Assembly: GCA_905250885.1 (NCBI GenBank)
Contig: CAJNOQ010000192.1
Location: 1 to 63,978, forward strand
Source of the DNA: Didymodactylos carnosus
Taxonomy: Eukaryota; Rotifera; Eurotatoria; Philodinida; Philodinidae
Reading direction: 5' to 3'
Length of the DNA: 63,978 bases
Under the pieces are notes generated by a model. That model was given only the letters and a program-made list of their open reading frames with translations. It did not search any database and was not told the origin of the DNA. This document shows, piece after piece, positions 23,589-34,800 of this stretch. Each line of letters opens with the position of its first letter. Position 1 is the first letter of the stretch. A program made the position numbers and the translations under genes.

Positions 23589-25913
23589 CAGTTTATATTA
23601 AACTAGATCGAGTAACAGTTTACTTTTCCTAAAGCGTTTTAAGAAAACAATCGTATACACAATTGATGTTTTATCCTCAAGGCTATTCGATTTTAGAGAT
23701 GAAAAAACACAAAAAAAATCTCGTTATGAAAAAAATATTAATTTTTTAACAAGATTTGAAGAGTCCATAATACTCGTCTCTAGTCAAACTGAAAGAAGTT
23801 TTACATTCAATTTTTAAAGAAATTTTTTCATCCCTTACTTTATTCTTTTTAATAAACTATCATCCGAATATTTTTTCTTTTTAAAATAAAACCAAAAAAA
23901 CAAAATGATAAATTAGATCGTCTATCACACTATTAAACAAAAATACAATATAAGAATACTAGAGATAAAATGTCTACTAAACATAATCTTTTTTCTTCTT
24001 CTTCTTCTTCTTCTTATCATCGTACATCGTTAAACCCCACAGGGACTTTGATCACATGAATTAAAGACACTTTTCTATGACAGTCAAATTCTTGCCTATT
24101 TCCCACGGCAAAAGAACTATCGCACTTTATTTTTATTTTTTCAATATAAAACATATATTATTTCCGCAACACACACATATTAGAGAAGTTAAATGAAAAA
24201 AAAAATAGGTTGTTGAACTATCAATATCTTCTTCTTTTTTATGAACAATGTGTTCAAATAGGCAAAAGAGAAATGATTATCAGACAATTATTTGCATTAA
24301 AAAAAATGATTTATGTCTAATAATACATTTTAATAAAGAGAAAGATTCTTTCGTTGTTGTTACTAATAGATGTTTTACAACCTGATTCGTTGATTCGTTA
24401 AACTGGTGGTTGGTTAAACTCGCGGGATTCATAGAGAATTGTGACAATATGTTTGTCTTTCTCTAGATACGTTAGAATGTTATCACCGTTTTATTTCGGT
24501 GATGTTCTACGTATATAATCTCAACATGAGTTGAGTGAAAAGTTACAGAAATGCAGTCTCGAGGACTGTGCGCATAGTAAGAACCAGTCCAAGTTTCCAA
24601 GGCTTGGGCTTTTCTGTAACGAATAGGCGGTTGTAAAACATATCTATTAGTATCAAACAAGTTAAAAAATCAAAATGATTTTTCGTTGTTGTTGTAGTTG
24701 TAGTTGTAGTTGTTTTTTTTGACTAAATTACAGTTAATGAGTTTTTTATATTGAGATAAAAATCCTGAGTTGAAGAAGAAAAAAAAGAAGAAAGTTTTAT
24801 GAATAAGAGAACTAGATGTCTATATAAATAGAATATCGATTATTTTTTAATAGTCAATGTTATGTTATAGTCGTCACTACAAATCAAATATTCTCTATTT
24901 CAATGATGTTTCGATACAAAACATAAAAATTCGTCAATGAACAAAATTGAACAAAAACTTGTAATCATTTCGATAACATACAAACATGTCATATCATCGA
25001 ACCATTGTACAAAAGGTAAGTTGAATATAAAAAAAATCTTTCATCTTGTATCAACATCATCTGATAATTTTATTAGTTATCCTTATTTAAAAAGAAAAGA
25101 AAAAACAAAAAAATTGAAAAAATCTTAGACTTATCAAACCATTTATTAGATAGACTTTTTTCCCTATTCATTTATCGATCGGTAAAGACATTCTTTTAAA
25201 AGTTTAGAGTAATTATACAAAGTAGATCCATCTAATTAATTAGAAGTGGCAGTTATATATGCTTCTAATCATGTTTAGAGAACCGCCTTTTCATCCACCC
25301 AGAAACAAGCAAATATAAAAGAGACGAACATATAAATAATCGAGAACAAAAACAAAACTATCCTCTGGAATGATTGATGTTTGTTGAACATGCTAAACAA
25401 AAAGTTTTGTTGAAATATCAAATTACCTAGCGTGTTTTTTTTCTTATCCTCAAAACACTCTCGTGTTAGATCGGAATATGTGGAGAGAGAGAAAGATGCA
25501 GAAACAGAAAATTGCAATGCAATAATAATAATAATAATAATATGTATAAAAATGATTCGATGTTATATGATAGAAACAATCATCAATCGCAGATCATATG
25601 TTAAAACAAAACAAAAAAAAGTGTTTCTGTACATAGTGGTTTATATGAATGACATTATTTGTTATAAAAAGTTATCTGGAGGTCACTTATGATTAAGAGA
25701 TTAAAATAAAGAGATTTGAGTTAAAAGAGGAAAAAAGGAAGAGAAATAATGGCGATCTAAATGGGTGTTCTTGTAATAAAACATGTCTCGTTTTTTACAT
25801 GGTGCCATTAATAATTAATTCTACAGAGACAAATAGGTTATAATACTTTAGTCAAAGAAAAGATTTTTGAATGCTTTATCATGATATCAAATTATCTTTT
25901 TTATCTCTATACA

Positions 25914-25945
<32 letters not shown>

Positions 25946-28900
25946 GAGAAGTAGGACGAGGTTCACACATAAGTAATAAGAGATAAAAAAATTTGTATTT
26001 TTGCTTTTAATATTCGCAACTAACTTTTTAGTTTTTGGAGTTTAAATATTGTTTTATTTTTTATTTTTTGTTTTACAAATAATCATCATTCATAAATGAA
26101 CTAACCATTTTTCTATAGTTAGATAGTTTTTGACAGAATAAGAAATAAAACTGAATCTTATCGTACAATGAAAACATAGACACATAAGCTCATGATTTTT
26201 TGCTATTTTTTATTTTTTTGGAACAAAAATTCTAATCTCTTTTACAGTTTGAGGAATCTAATTTTTATGTCTATGTGGTGATTAGTATAACATTTGAGAG
26301 TAAAAAGAAGAAAAAAGAAAAAAAAAAAGAAGAAAAACTAAAGGAAACAGATACACGGAAGAAAGAAGCACATACAAAATCAGTCAAAAGAAACAAAAAA
26401 ATAAGTTAGTAAATTGCATAAGACGATAGTAGTTAATAATAGTGTAATAAATGGTATGTGTTAGACCCATCTAGAGTATAGAATTTTTATAATTAATCCA
26501 CAATAGGTAAGAATAGTCGATACTTGTTCTTTAGTTAACGTTTGTACTCTAAGATTTTTATATTATATTATCGTTAAAGAACTTAAAACAGATAAAAATA
26601 AGGATAATAGAAGAATTAAAAAGGAAAACAAAATGTTAAACATCTTATAAAAGTATGTTGAAAGAGAAGGAGACACCCTTCAGATATCAAAATATTAAAA
26701 AACTAAATTTTTGTAATTATATACAGTCTAAAATAGAATCTAAATATTTTCATCCCACAGGGCAAAATTAGACTTTTCCAAAAAAATCATCATCTCCTGA
26801 AGTTGAACAAATAACTTTAGTTTCTACAATTTTTAAGCTTAAGGGGTAAACACTTTTTTTTTTTGATCTAGATATGCTTACATATAACTAACATGAGTCC
26901 ATTCCCACGAGCAAATTAACTACAGACGAGATAAAGCTTGAGCTATTTAAACACTAATCATTTCGTTAATCTTCTGCTTGAATAAATAAGAAATTTGAAT
27001 CATCATACTGTTATTCAAGCAAAAAACAACAACAACGATAAGAAAAATAAGAAAAAAAGTCATTTTATTTTTAAAAATAGAACATATTATTTCCGTTTGA
27101 GGTAGTTTACTTTTCAAAGAAGAAATATTTTTTCTTCTTTCAATACAACATTATCGTCTATGTCCATTTTTTTTGTTATTTTTTAAAAGGATAAATAATT
27201 GCTGTTAAAAATTAAATGGAAATATCAAGAGTACGTACATCGTTGAAATCAAATTTACTAACAAATAATAATAAGAGTAACAACAACAATAAACGTCGTC
27301 TAGATGGACCAGTTGCATTTGGAAGAATTCCATTATCATCTATAATAGCCACACAAAAACGACAAACAATTAATTCAATTAAACATGAACCATTATTGAC
27401 AAAAACAACACCCGTAACAACAACAATAGCAAAAAATTTGAGAAAAAATTCGACAACACCAAAAGTTAAAAGTTTATGGATGAATATTGGACGAAATTCA
27501 TTATCAACAACACCCGAACCGCTATTATCTAATCGACCAAGACGTAGTCAACTTAGGAAAAAGTTACTACGTCTCTTACTTGTCTTTAGTTATTTATTAT
27601 CCATATCGCTATTTGCCATTGCATTAGCAACATTTTATGGATTTTTTTGGACTGCACATCTCACACCAACATCGTCAGATAATGATACATTAGTTACTGA
27701 CGATACAAGTACAATATTTCATAGTAAATCACGGGTAGATCAGTAAACAATGATCTTATTATAGGAGAAAAAACTAGTGAAACTAAGGTACGAGTTGAAT
27801 TCAAAAAATCAACAGAATTTTTTTTCCACCTTTTTTGTGCTAGGTGGATACAACTCATCAAATTACCTAGAATTTTAGACTTTCGGAAAACATTTTTTCG
27901 TCAAAAGCTTTTAAAATATTGATCTTTTTAAAAATGGGCAAAAACGAGGAAGTTTTCGAGTAATAAGCAAAATTTTCATGTTTGTTCAATTTTAAAATCA
28001 TTTTTTTCTTATTTTCCATTCAAAACTGAGTCTGAAAAGCTAGTTTCAGGAATTTTCGAAGCTAAAATGAACTCAGAATCTCCGAAACACGAGCAGAATA
28101 GTAAAAGGACTGCCGGTCAATTTTTCAAACCTATCGTGTCCTATGGTTTAGGAGATAAAATTTGCTTTTACTTCATTTTGATCGACATACTCATGGAAAA
28201 AAAGCATCGAATTTCAGTCGAAATCCAAAATTATCTAAAAATTACGACACTTGATTTTTAAAGCTGAGTCCGAAAATGGGATTATTTTTATTGGAAAGTT
28301 GAATTTCGATAAAGGAAATGGTAAAATACCAGCCAAATGTCATGATTTTTTCACTGAGTTCGAAACAATTGTCTTTTACGGGAACAAAAAATCTTCCCCG
28401 AAAGAATACGTCGCCTTTTTTTCCATACGTGTGTCGATCAAAACGAAGTAAAAGAGGAAATTTTATCTCCGAAATCGTAGGATGAGATAGGTTTGAAAAA
28501 TTGATCGGCGGCCATGGATTAATTGGCAAAAAACATTTCTGCTGATTTTTTGAATTTCCTGCACCTTACTAACTGAGAAAATAAGCCGGGTTAACATGTG
28601 AATCTGAGAGACATAATCTACTCTTAACTGGAAAGCGAGTGATTAGCCATTGTTCAATTCAACGCGATTCTTCATTTCTGTTTAATCTAAAATCGTTCCT
28701 CTTCTACTTTTCAGGAGACCAGATTAATAAGAGGATTAAAAAACAGGCCTCTTAGACTATCGAAAACTTAACGTTACTATTCGAATTCATTCCAAGATCC
28801 ACTAGTTTGTTTACTATTAATAAATATAACCCTATCAAGGTAAAAAAAAGTGCATTATTCTTGAAAATTTTCTAAATTTAAAAAAACAAAACGTAATAAT

Positions 28901-30314
28901 TTTTATGTTTGCTGAGACGTTAGTAATCCAATTATTCACAGATAAATGCAATCTCTATATAAAAAAATATGTTAAAATACATACGTATATGCAAAATAAT
29001 GGTAATTAAAAACTATATAGCCATCATGAAAGAAAATTTGTAAAAGATTGGATTAAAACACATTTCAAATGAGGGATTTATCTTCCATTTTAGAAATATC
29101 ACATAATCTAACGAGACTACGACAAATTCCGGTGATTTATGATGTTATTAAATTTAATATTTTATACATGTTTTTTTACGAATGATAAATCCGGTTTTTT
29201 TCTCACTTTTTATCTTCTTATTTTTTTTTTCTTTTTTTTACAAAAATTTATTTGGTTTTTTTAATTGTTATATTATACGTCTATTTTTATTTAAAATGTG
29301 AGAGAAATGTTTGTTTTCTTCACTAAAATAACAGAGAAAACTTCTACATGCATAATATTTATACGTACCATCATCATTATGTGCTGCGAGTCTTTCTGCT
29401 TCAGTTTCTAATCGAATTCGTTCTTTATCAACTTCCATGACACATTGTAATGCTGATTTATTTAATGGTGCCATTTCACGGCTCAAATAAAATATGTCAA
29501 CGTGTTCTAAAGACCAAAAAAAACCCAGAGTAAAACTTCAATAAATCAACATATCATACTTGAAGAATAAGAACAGCATACCTGGTATAGGGACTTCACG
29601 ATTTCCTAGACATGCTAACATTGTAGATTTTCCTATAAAGAAATGAAAATATTTATAAAGATCCAATTAAATAAAACTATCTATTGTCAAATTCTTACCT
29701 GATCCATTTAATCCCACTAATCCATATCGTCTTCCACAATTCATTTCAAATTCTGTATCGGCCAATATTTCTTGTCCCCAAAATGATAGAGAAAATTGAT
29801 GAATGTGAACATCCCTTCCATGAGGATGTGAGCCAAGAACACCTAGAAAGCAAGATAGTACAGAACAAATGTAAGATGATGACTCAATAAATAGTCAATT
29901 ATCATACCTGTACAGGATCGTGCATCAGTATTCATCTTTTCCACCATTGTTAACACATCCATATTTTGTATTAATGATTTAACATTCGCATCCTCTGCCA
30001 TAGCTATAATATCAACAATACGTTCGTAATTATATATCGAAAAATACAAGAAATGAAAACAAACCCGCATCATTTGTTGAACCATTGGATAATCCATTTG
30101 TAGATTCCTTTACTGTCGTTGTTTTTGTTGTTGTTGTCGTTGTTGTTGTTGTTGGTTCTTCATCATTTACTTCCTCATCATCATTTTCTCGCTCATCATT
30201 GTTTTCATCATCGTTTGTTGTTAAAGATGCTGTTGTTGATTTTTTTTGTTGATATCGTTGTTTTCCAACCGCTTTTTTTTGTGCTTCACGTTTCTTTTTA
30301 GAATCGGACGGCAT
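19767..30314 (-). CDS. ABCF2: ABC transporter F family member 2 (ABCF2) ortholog
   Basis: Soluble twin-ATPase of the ABCF family, linked to ribosomes and translation rather than transport. Ten exons: 30314-30065, 30003-29908, 29842-29699, 29632-29582, 29506-29369, 21294-21088, 21026-20767, 20711-20093, 20039-19948, 19886-19767; 658 aa against about 620 in vertebrates. It starts MPSDSKKK like animal ABCF2. The first Walker A, GLNGSGKST, is split by intron 3; the signature is FSGGWRMR (exon 6) and Walker B is [12 protein letters not shown] across intron 6. The second half has [17 protein letters not shown] and another [12 protein letters not shown] (exon 8 and intron 8). The C-terminus [16 protein letters not shown] matches ABCF2. 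The extra N-terminal length is a Thr-rich microsatellite tract. Intron 5 (29368-21295) is 8,074 bp and holds another gene. ABCF2 follows GINS1 by 208 bp on the same strand. Confidence 0.95.
22746..22954. mobile_element. short inverted-repeat (MITE-like) element
   Basis: Arms of about 85-95 bp face each other. Shared words are AAAGTTCATTTAGA at the outside and ACTCGATAACCCAGTA plus ATTTTCT nearer the centre, with a loop of about 20 bp. Ends read TATCAC..GTGATA. No coding capacity. It lies in ABCF2 intron 5. Confidence 0.65.
23551..23588. repeat. (AAT)n microsatellite
   Basis: Uninterrupted ATA/AAT triplets followed by AAC triplets. Similar runs occur at 25522-25541 and 25932-25944 in the same intron. 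Confidence 0.9.
24482..24620. ncRNA. candidate folded RNA with three-way junction
   Basis: Perfect 10-bp closing stem GTTACAGAAA (24542-24551) with TTTCTGTAAC (24611-24620). Inside are hairpin CAGTC/GACTG (24554-24558/24564-24568, 5-nt loop) and hairpin AGTCCAAG/CTTGGGCT (24586-24593/24603-24610, one G-U pair) that abuts the closing stem. Just upstream are ATCACCG/CGGTGAT (about 24482-24504) and the near-palindrome CTCAACATGAGTTGAG. No known RNA family is recognised. It could be structured RNA on either strand, a palindromic element remnant or chance. Confidence 0.3.
25911..25945. repeat. (AT)n/(AAT)n microsatellite
   Basis: A TA run followed directly by AAT triplets inside ABCF2 intron 5. 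Confidence 0.85.
27216..27746 (+). CDS. INAF-motif single-pass membrane protein, nested in ABCF2 intron
   Basis: Intronless 176-aa frame on the strand opposite ABCF2, wholly inside its intron 5. Residues 1-110 are basic, rich in Asn, Ser and Thr and low in complexity. One membrane segment (about 119-145) reads [20 protein letters not shown] followed by TFYGFFW, flanked on its inner side by RRSQLRKK. That pattern (basic stretch, RLL..YL..SL.A..LA..Y.FFW) is the InaF motif known from Drosophila INAF and vertebrate INAFM1/2; fly INAF proteins associate with TRP channels. The 31-residue tail after it is acidic and Ser/Thr-rich. Codon use resembles neighbouring genes. The start ATG follows an A-rich context. 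Identification rests on the motif alone. Confidence 0.6.
   Translation: MEISRVRTSLKSNLLTNNNKSNNNNKRRLDGPVAFGRIPLSSIIATQKRQTINSIKHEPLLTKTTPVTTTIAKNLRKNSTTPKVKSLWMNIGRNSLSTTPEPLLSNRPRRSQLRKKLLRLLLVFSYLLSISLFAIALATFYGFFWTAHLTPTSSDNDTLVTDDTSTIFHSKSRVDQ
27784..28569. mobile_element. inverted-repeat element just downstream of the INAF-motif gene
   Basis: Outer arms begin TAAGGTACGAGTTGAATTC on the left and, reverse-complemented, TAAGGTGCAGGAAATTC on the right; both continue CAAAAAATCA(A/G)CAGAA. Further inside, ATCAATTTTTCAAACCTATC-like and TTTTGATCGACA words at 28118-28200 are mirrored at 28420-28510. The short frames on both strands are products of this symmetry, not genes. It starts about 40 bp after the INAF-motif stop codon. 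Confidence 0.6.
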
Positions 30315-30522
30315 TTGACACTAATACAAATGAAAATCTAGAAAAATGAAGAATAAAACGAAAAATTTTTGATTTTTCTGAAAACATATGTTTGATTATG
30401 ATTAAAAGTCTTATTTACAAATAAAATATAGAAAAATACAAGAAATTTTTTATTACTTTAAAAAACTATCTGACAAATTTATTCTAATTATGTAAAAATA
30501 ATATCTGACTACACATATGTCT

Positions 30523-31110
30523 TTAAACAATATGTTCCACAATCTTTTTTTGAATTAAATGTTCAGCATCTGATGTCATTACAAAATGTTCACTATTAAG
30601 TGTGAGATTAAATGTTGTACCGTCTAATGCTTCATAAGGACCATAATCGATTAAACATTTGACATGTACATGTAATTTTTTTGGTGGTTGAGTATAAGAC
30701 AATAAATCTAATGAATGATTATTTCCTATTGATCTCATATATGATGAAAGAGTTTGATTATAATTTGAAAAAAAATCTAACTCATTTAATGATAAATTAT
30801 TTTTAATTGATTCTGTTAATATTGATCCTGTGGTCCAACGTAAACGTTTTATTTTATTTAAACGTTGATATGAATAGGTTAGAAGACAACGTTTTATTCG
30901 TTGAATGGCTGCATGTCTTAAAGCGATAGTAGGTAATAATGTTTGATCACTTTGATTAATAACACTTTGAACATCTTCATGATTTTGACGATACAATTCA
31001 TTTGATTCTAATTGACAAAAACGAATTGTTTCCATATTGTGTGGTGGTATAGAAGCATCTTGACTACGATCCAATTCTTTAATTAGTTCATGAGCTTTTG
31101 ATGCTAACAT
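30523..31110 (-). CDS. GINS1: DNA replication complex GINS subunit PSF1
   Basis: Nuclear subunit of the GINS tetramer, part of the CMG replicative helicase at eukaryotic forks. Single exon, 195 aa, the size of vertebrate PSF1 (196). Recognisable stretches are AHELIKELDR at the N-terminus, LLPTIALRHAAIQRIKRC, YQRLNKIKRLRW, FFSNYNQTLSSYMRSIG and PPKKLHVHVKCLIDYG, then a small B-domain-like end, DGTTFNLTLNSEHF, closing with QKKIVEHIV. The start at 31110 fits the family's short N-terminus. The stop lies 208 bp before the ABCF2 start on the same strand; the gap is too small for much regulatory DNA, but no shared transcript can be shown. Confidence 0.95.
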   Translation of the reverse strand: MLASKAHELIKELDRSQDASIPPHNMETIRFCQLESNELYRQNHEDVQSVINQSDQTLLPTIALRHAAIQRIKRCLLTYSYQRLNKIKRLRWTTGSILTESIKNNLSLNELDFFSNYNQTLSSYMRSIGNNHSLDLLSYTQPPKKLHVHVKCLIDYGPYEALDGTTFNLTLNSEHFVMTSDAEHLIQKKIVEHIV

Positions 31111-31836
31111 TATTTTTAATATCTAAAAATACAATAGATAGATAATAATAAAATTTAGTTGAATACTGAACGTAAACTTCTGTTTTCAAAAAACAACAAC
31201 AACAAAAACTTTGACAAAAATAATGTTAATATAAAGATGATTACGATGATAGTCGATAGATATCTCGAATAGGAAATATATGATGAATGAAGAAAGATCG
31301 ATTCTCTTTTTACATATCTTAACAGTATGGATATTTTTGTACGTTGTTTATAGTGAGTAAACTCAAAGTCTTACTAAAAAGTTCGAAAACGTAAAAAGAT
31401 GCTTATATGCAAATCAATAACAATATTTTTATTATCAACAAAAATCAAAAATATACAAGAAATAAAAGGTGATCATGATAATTTTAGCACTTGCTCTATA
31501 GAAATGAAAAAAAATTTTTTCAAATTTATTCAATAAATAGACTCTTGTAGTAGAGGTGATAAAAACAACACTATGTATCCAGAGATAACAAGGAAATAAT
31601 AAATATAACAATAAAAGAAAAAAATTCACATCATAACACGTACGCATGAAAAGTTTTAATAGATTAAAAATGTCCGTACGAATAAATAATTGTGGTAATT
31701 CTTCTTTTTTTTCGTATTAAGAAGAGAATAATAGTAGTAACAAACGAATGTCTAATAAATAAATAACAAGATGAAAACAAATTCTCATAGTACTAATGAA
31801 AAATTGTTGAGATTAATGAAGAAACGAGTGCATATT
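31111..31836. other. spacer between GOLGA2 stop and GINS1 start
   Basis: AT-rich DNA holding the 3' end of GM130 and the presumed GINS1 promoter. No gene or motif stands out. Confidence 0.5.
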
Positions 31837-34800
31837 TTAAACCCATTGTACAGGACCAACACACGTAGAACAAATATAAAGATTTTTATCGATAAATGCT
31901 AAATTTTTTGAGTCATTTGCTAATGATGGTGTCACTTCGCTAAGCTCTTTTAACAATGTAAAAATACGCGTTTTTGTATCATCATCAAAGTCAGACAATG
32001 AAGGAGAGATGGACATAAATTGTTGAGTTTTATCTATTAATGATGATGCTGAATTATTAATATCGGAAGGCGATGATATATTATCAACAAGTTCAGGCCA
32101 TTCTAAAAAAATGAAAAAAGTGAAAATTGTTTCAACGGCAACGATGGTTTTTCTCTCGTCGCGTCTATTTGTGTATTTTCTTCTGCTTCTCATGCTATAC
32201 CGGAAATGGTAATGGGTCTAACTAACTAACTTCTTTGCTCATCGAGTGGCTCAGCATATCATGAAATGATAAATATTCTTCATAAATTATCCGATTGAAG
32301 ACTGAACGATAACATCATTGCCAGGCGAGACTTTTACTATGGTATCTATCAATCATTTTATCTTTTTTTTTCAAATTTTAACTCTTATCTCTCCAGTGCA
32401 ATGGTCACTGAAATCGGGTTCCTCCATTGCATCTGTGCCCAAAGCTACCGAGACAGTAAGCATTAGATAGCTTATCCAAGACTATCATGCGATCGCCGTT
32501 GCCGGGATTCGAACCCCGTATCTTTAAAGTACGTTGTCTGCTTACTAGGCGACTGATCCACGCTGCTCAATTTTATCTTTATTCCATCGAAAAGAACTTA
32601 CCATTTTCATCAGTAGGAATAGTATTCAATGGAGGTAGAGATTGCGATAGTGTACTATTTTCATTAATAAAATGACCGACATTTTCTTCTGTTACAAGTT
32701 TACTTTGAACAACAGGTTGCATTTTTGTTTCTGCACTATTTAATGCTTTTAAAAATAGTTTTTCGAGTTCAGACAGTTTTTTCTAGAATAAAAATAAAAT
32801 AAAATTGAGTAATATATGATTGATGATCGATGTTTGAAAACAAATACCTGAAGATTAAGTCTATCTTGTGTCAACTGTTTTATATAATCATCTTTTTGTT
32901 GATAACGTCGATTTAAGTGTTGGCGTTGTTGTTGATACAAATAAATATAATCACCTAAAATCAAAAATGTATAATGTGTCTAATCATTTTCTTAAAACTT
33001 TGATGTATTTTCTGTCTACCTATTGTGTCAGTTTCACTTTGAAGTTGAAGGATGAGATGTTCTAATTGTTGTGTACGATCTTGGAGATCAGCATTTTCTC
33101 TCATAGCACGATTAAATCGACCCTACATAAATGTTCATGAGAAAAAATATATTAGTAGCGTTCTAAGTGCTATATTTTAAACTAAAAATCTTACAATGAT
33201 TTTCTGAATAAAAATCTGCTGTTGTTGTTCATCAACTCTTTCAATATCTTCCGTATGAGATGTAAGTGATGATAAAGACGCTGTATCGTTTAAATGAGTA
33301 TCGTCTATATTCAACTGTTCTTCGCCTAACGGATGAGAAGGTTGTTGTTGTTGTTGTTGTTGCTCATAATATGAGAGACGTTTATGCAGCAAATTGTTTT
33401 CTTCAGACAAATGAACAATTTGCTAGAACAGTAAAACAAAAAAAAAATACAGGAGTCTTTTATTTAGTGGTTTTAAAAAATACCTGTGTAAGTTGATTTT
33501 CTTGATCATTACTTGACAAAGGCGTCGATGCTACCACATCTGAACTGGATGCCTGAGCTCCATGATCATGATTCTCACGTTCAGTCAACTATGAACAGGT
33601 AGACATATGCATAGCAAAAAGGATTAATTTACTCTAATCTCTGTCTCACCAATAAACGAACTTCATACAGTTCAATTTCTTTCTGACCAATACGTTCACC
33701 CAATTGTTTTGTCAAATGCTCCTCAGCTTGTATACGATTTGTTAAATTCATATTGTCATTTGACTATATTTTGAAACAAAAAAGATCAATTAATTACTTG
33801 AAACGCAACGTTAACGTTAGAAGCCGACAACGTTATCAGTGACTATTTCTAAATAACAGACAAAGGCGATAGCGGCCGAGTCCTGATATGGTTGTATTTG
33901 TACACATGTTGTAGGGTATGAGAAGTTTTGTTGTAGTCTAAAGATATCTCGTTCAAAATCGTTATTCTTCGTGAGTTTTGCATGCAGTCAACACCAAACC
34001 TCAATAATAACCGTTCTCCTATTTTCCGTCTATCGTCTGAAAGAATAGAATAAGACCTCGCATGACTACCAGTGGAAGTCCAGACTTTCCGTATTAGTCC
34101 ACAGCATTCACGTCATTCGAGAAACTCGTATTTTTATTAGCGTTCAATAATTAATAAAAAAGATATTTAAAATTAATTATTAGACTCAGCACGTCACAGC
34201 ATCCTTTTGAAATTTCTTTAGACATAGTGATGTTACAGAGGCATGGTCTGTCTATTTCTGAAAATTTCACGTTCTTCGATCATACTAAACGCAAATTGAA
34301 AGAGTCTTCATAGAATATTCCTCTATCGACTAATCAGAATTAGTTGAAAAACGTAAGTCATTTATTATTTCTCACCAGTTTAATAAATCCTTCTTGCAAT
34401 TCTTCAAATTGTTCTTTTAACTGTTTGTTTTGTGCCATTGCTCTTGATAACGCCATTTTATCACTTTGCATTGTCTCTAACAATTTTCCGTGATCAACAA
34501 CATTTTCACCTTTAATTTTGAGAAAAAAATATGATTACCATCTTTAAAATATACTGTAAATTGATTCACAACTTACTTGTTTTATCAATAGTAGATTCTA
34601 ATTTTGCGATTTTCTCATCGCGCTCAGATAACAATCTATTAAACGAATATAACAAATAATTAAATGGTTTTAGAATAAAAATGTGTTTGTTCATACTTGT
34701 AAAGTTGTTCGCTATTGGCACGCATTGATTCATAACTTTGCATCCATTCATTTATAGTCACTGTCAGTTGATTGTTTTCTAGTTTTAACATTTCCAATTG

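Larger units (their letters stand above)
21295..29368 (-). other. giant ABCF2 intron 5 (8,074 bp)
   Basis: Donor GTACGT after codon split at 29369, acceptor TTTTAG before 21294; the joined residue is Glu and the reading continues in ABCF2 order. The other ABCF2 introns are about 50-75 bp, up to about 100. Contents: two inverted-repeat elements (22746-22954, 27784-28569), microsatellites (23551-23588, 25522-25541, 25915-25944), a possible folded RNA (24482-24620) and an INAF-motif gene on the plus strand (27216-27746). Nothing supportable was seen in 21295-22745, 22955-24480, 24621-27215 apart from low-complexity DNA, or in 28570-29368. Confidence 0.85.

Noticed and set aside
24472-24660. 62-codon minus frame in ABCF2 intron 5
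   Set aside because: No domain or splice partner; the unusual composition is better explained by the hairpin-rich patch.
28067-28529. Facing frames on both strands with similar FDRH/IDIL-like segments
   Set aside because: They arise from the arms of the inverted-repeat element 27784-28569.
32460-32569. Functional tRNA gene (exact B box, anticodon-like loop TTTAAA)
   Set aside because: The acceptor stem does not pair and the T stem has a mismatch; flanking duplication and A-rich tail fit a SINE better.
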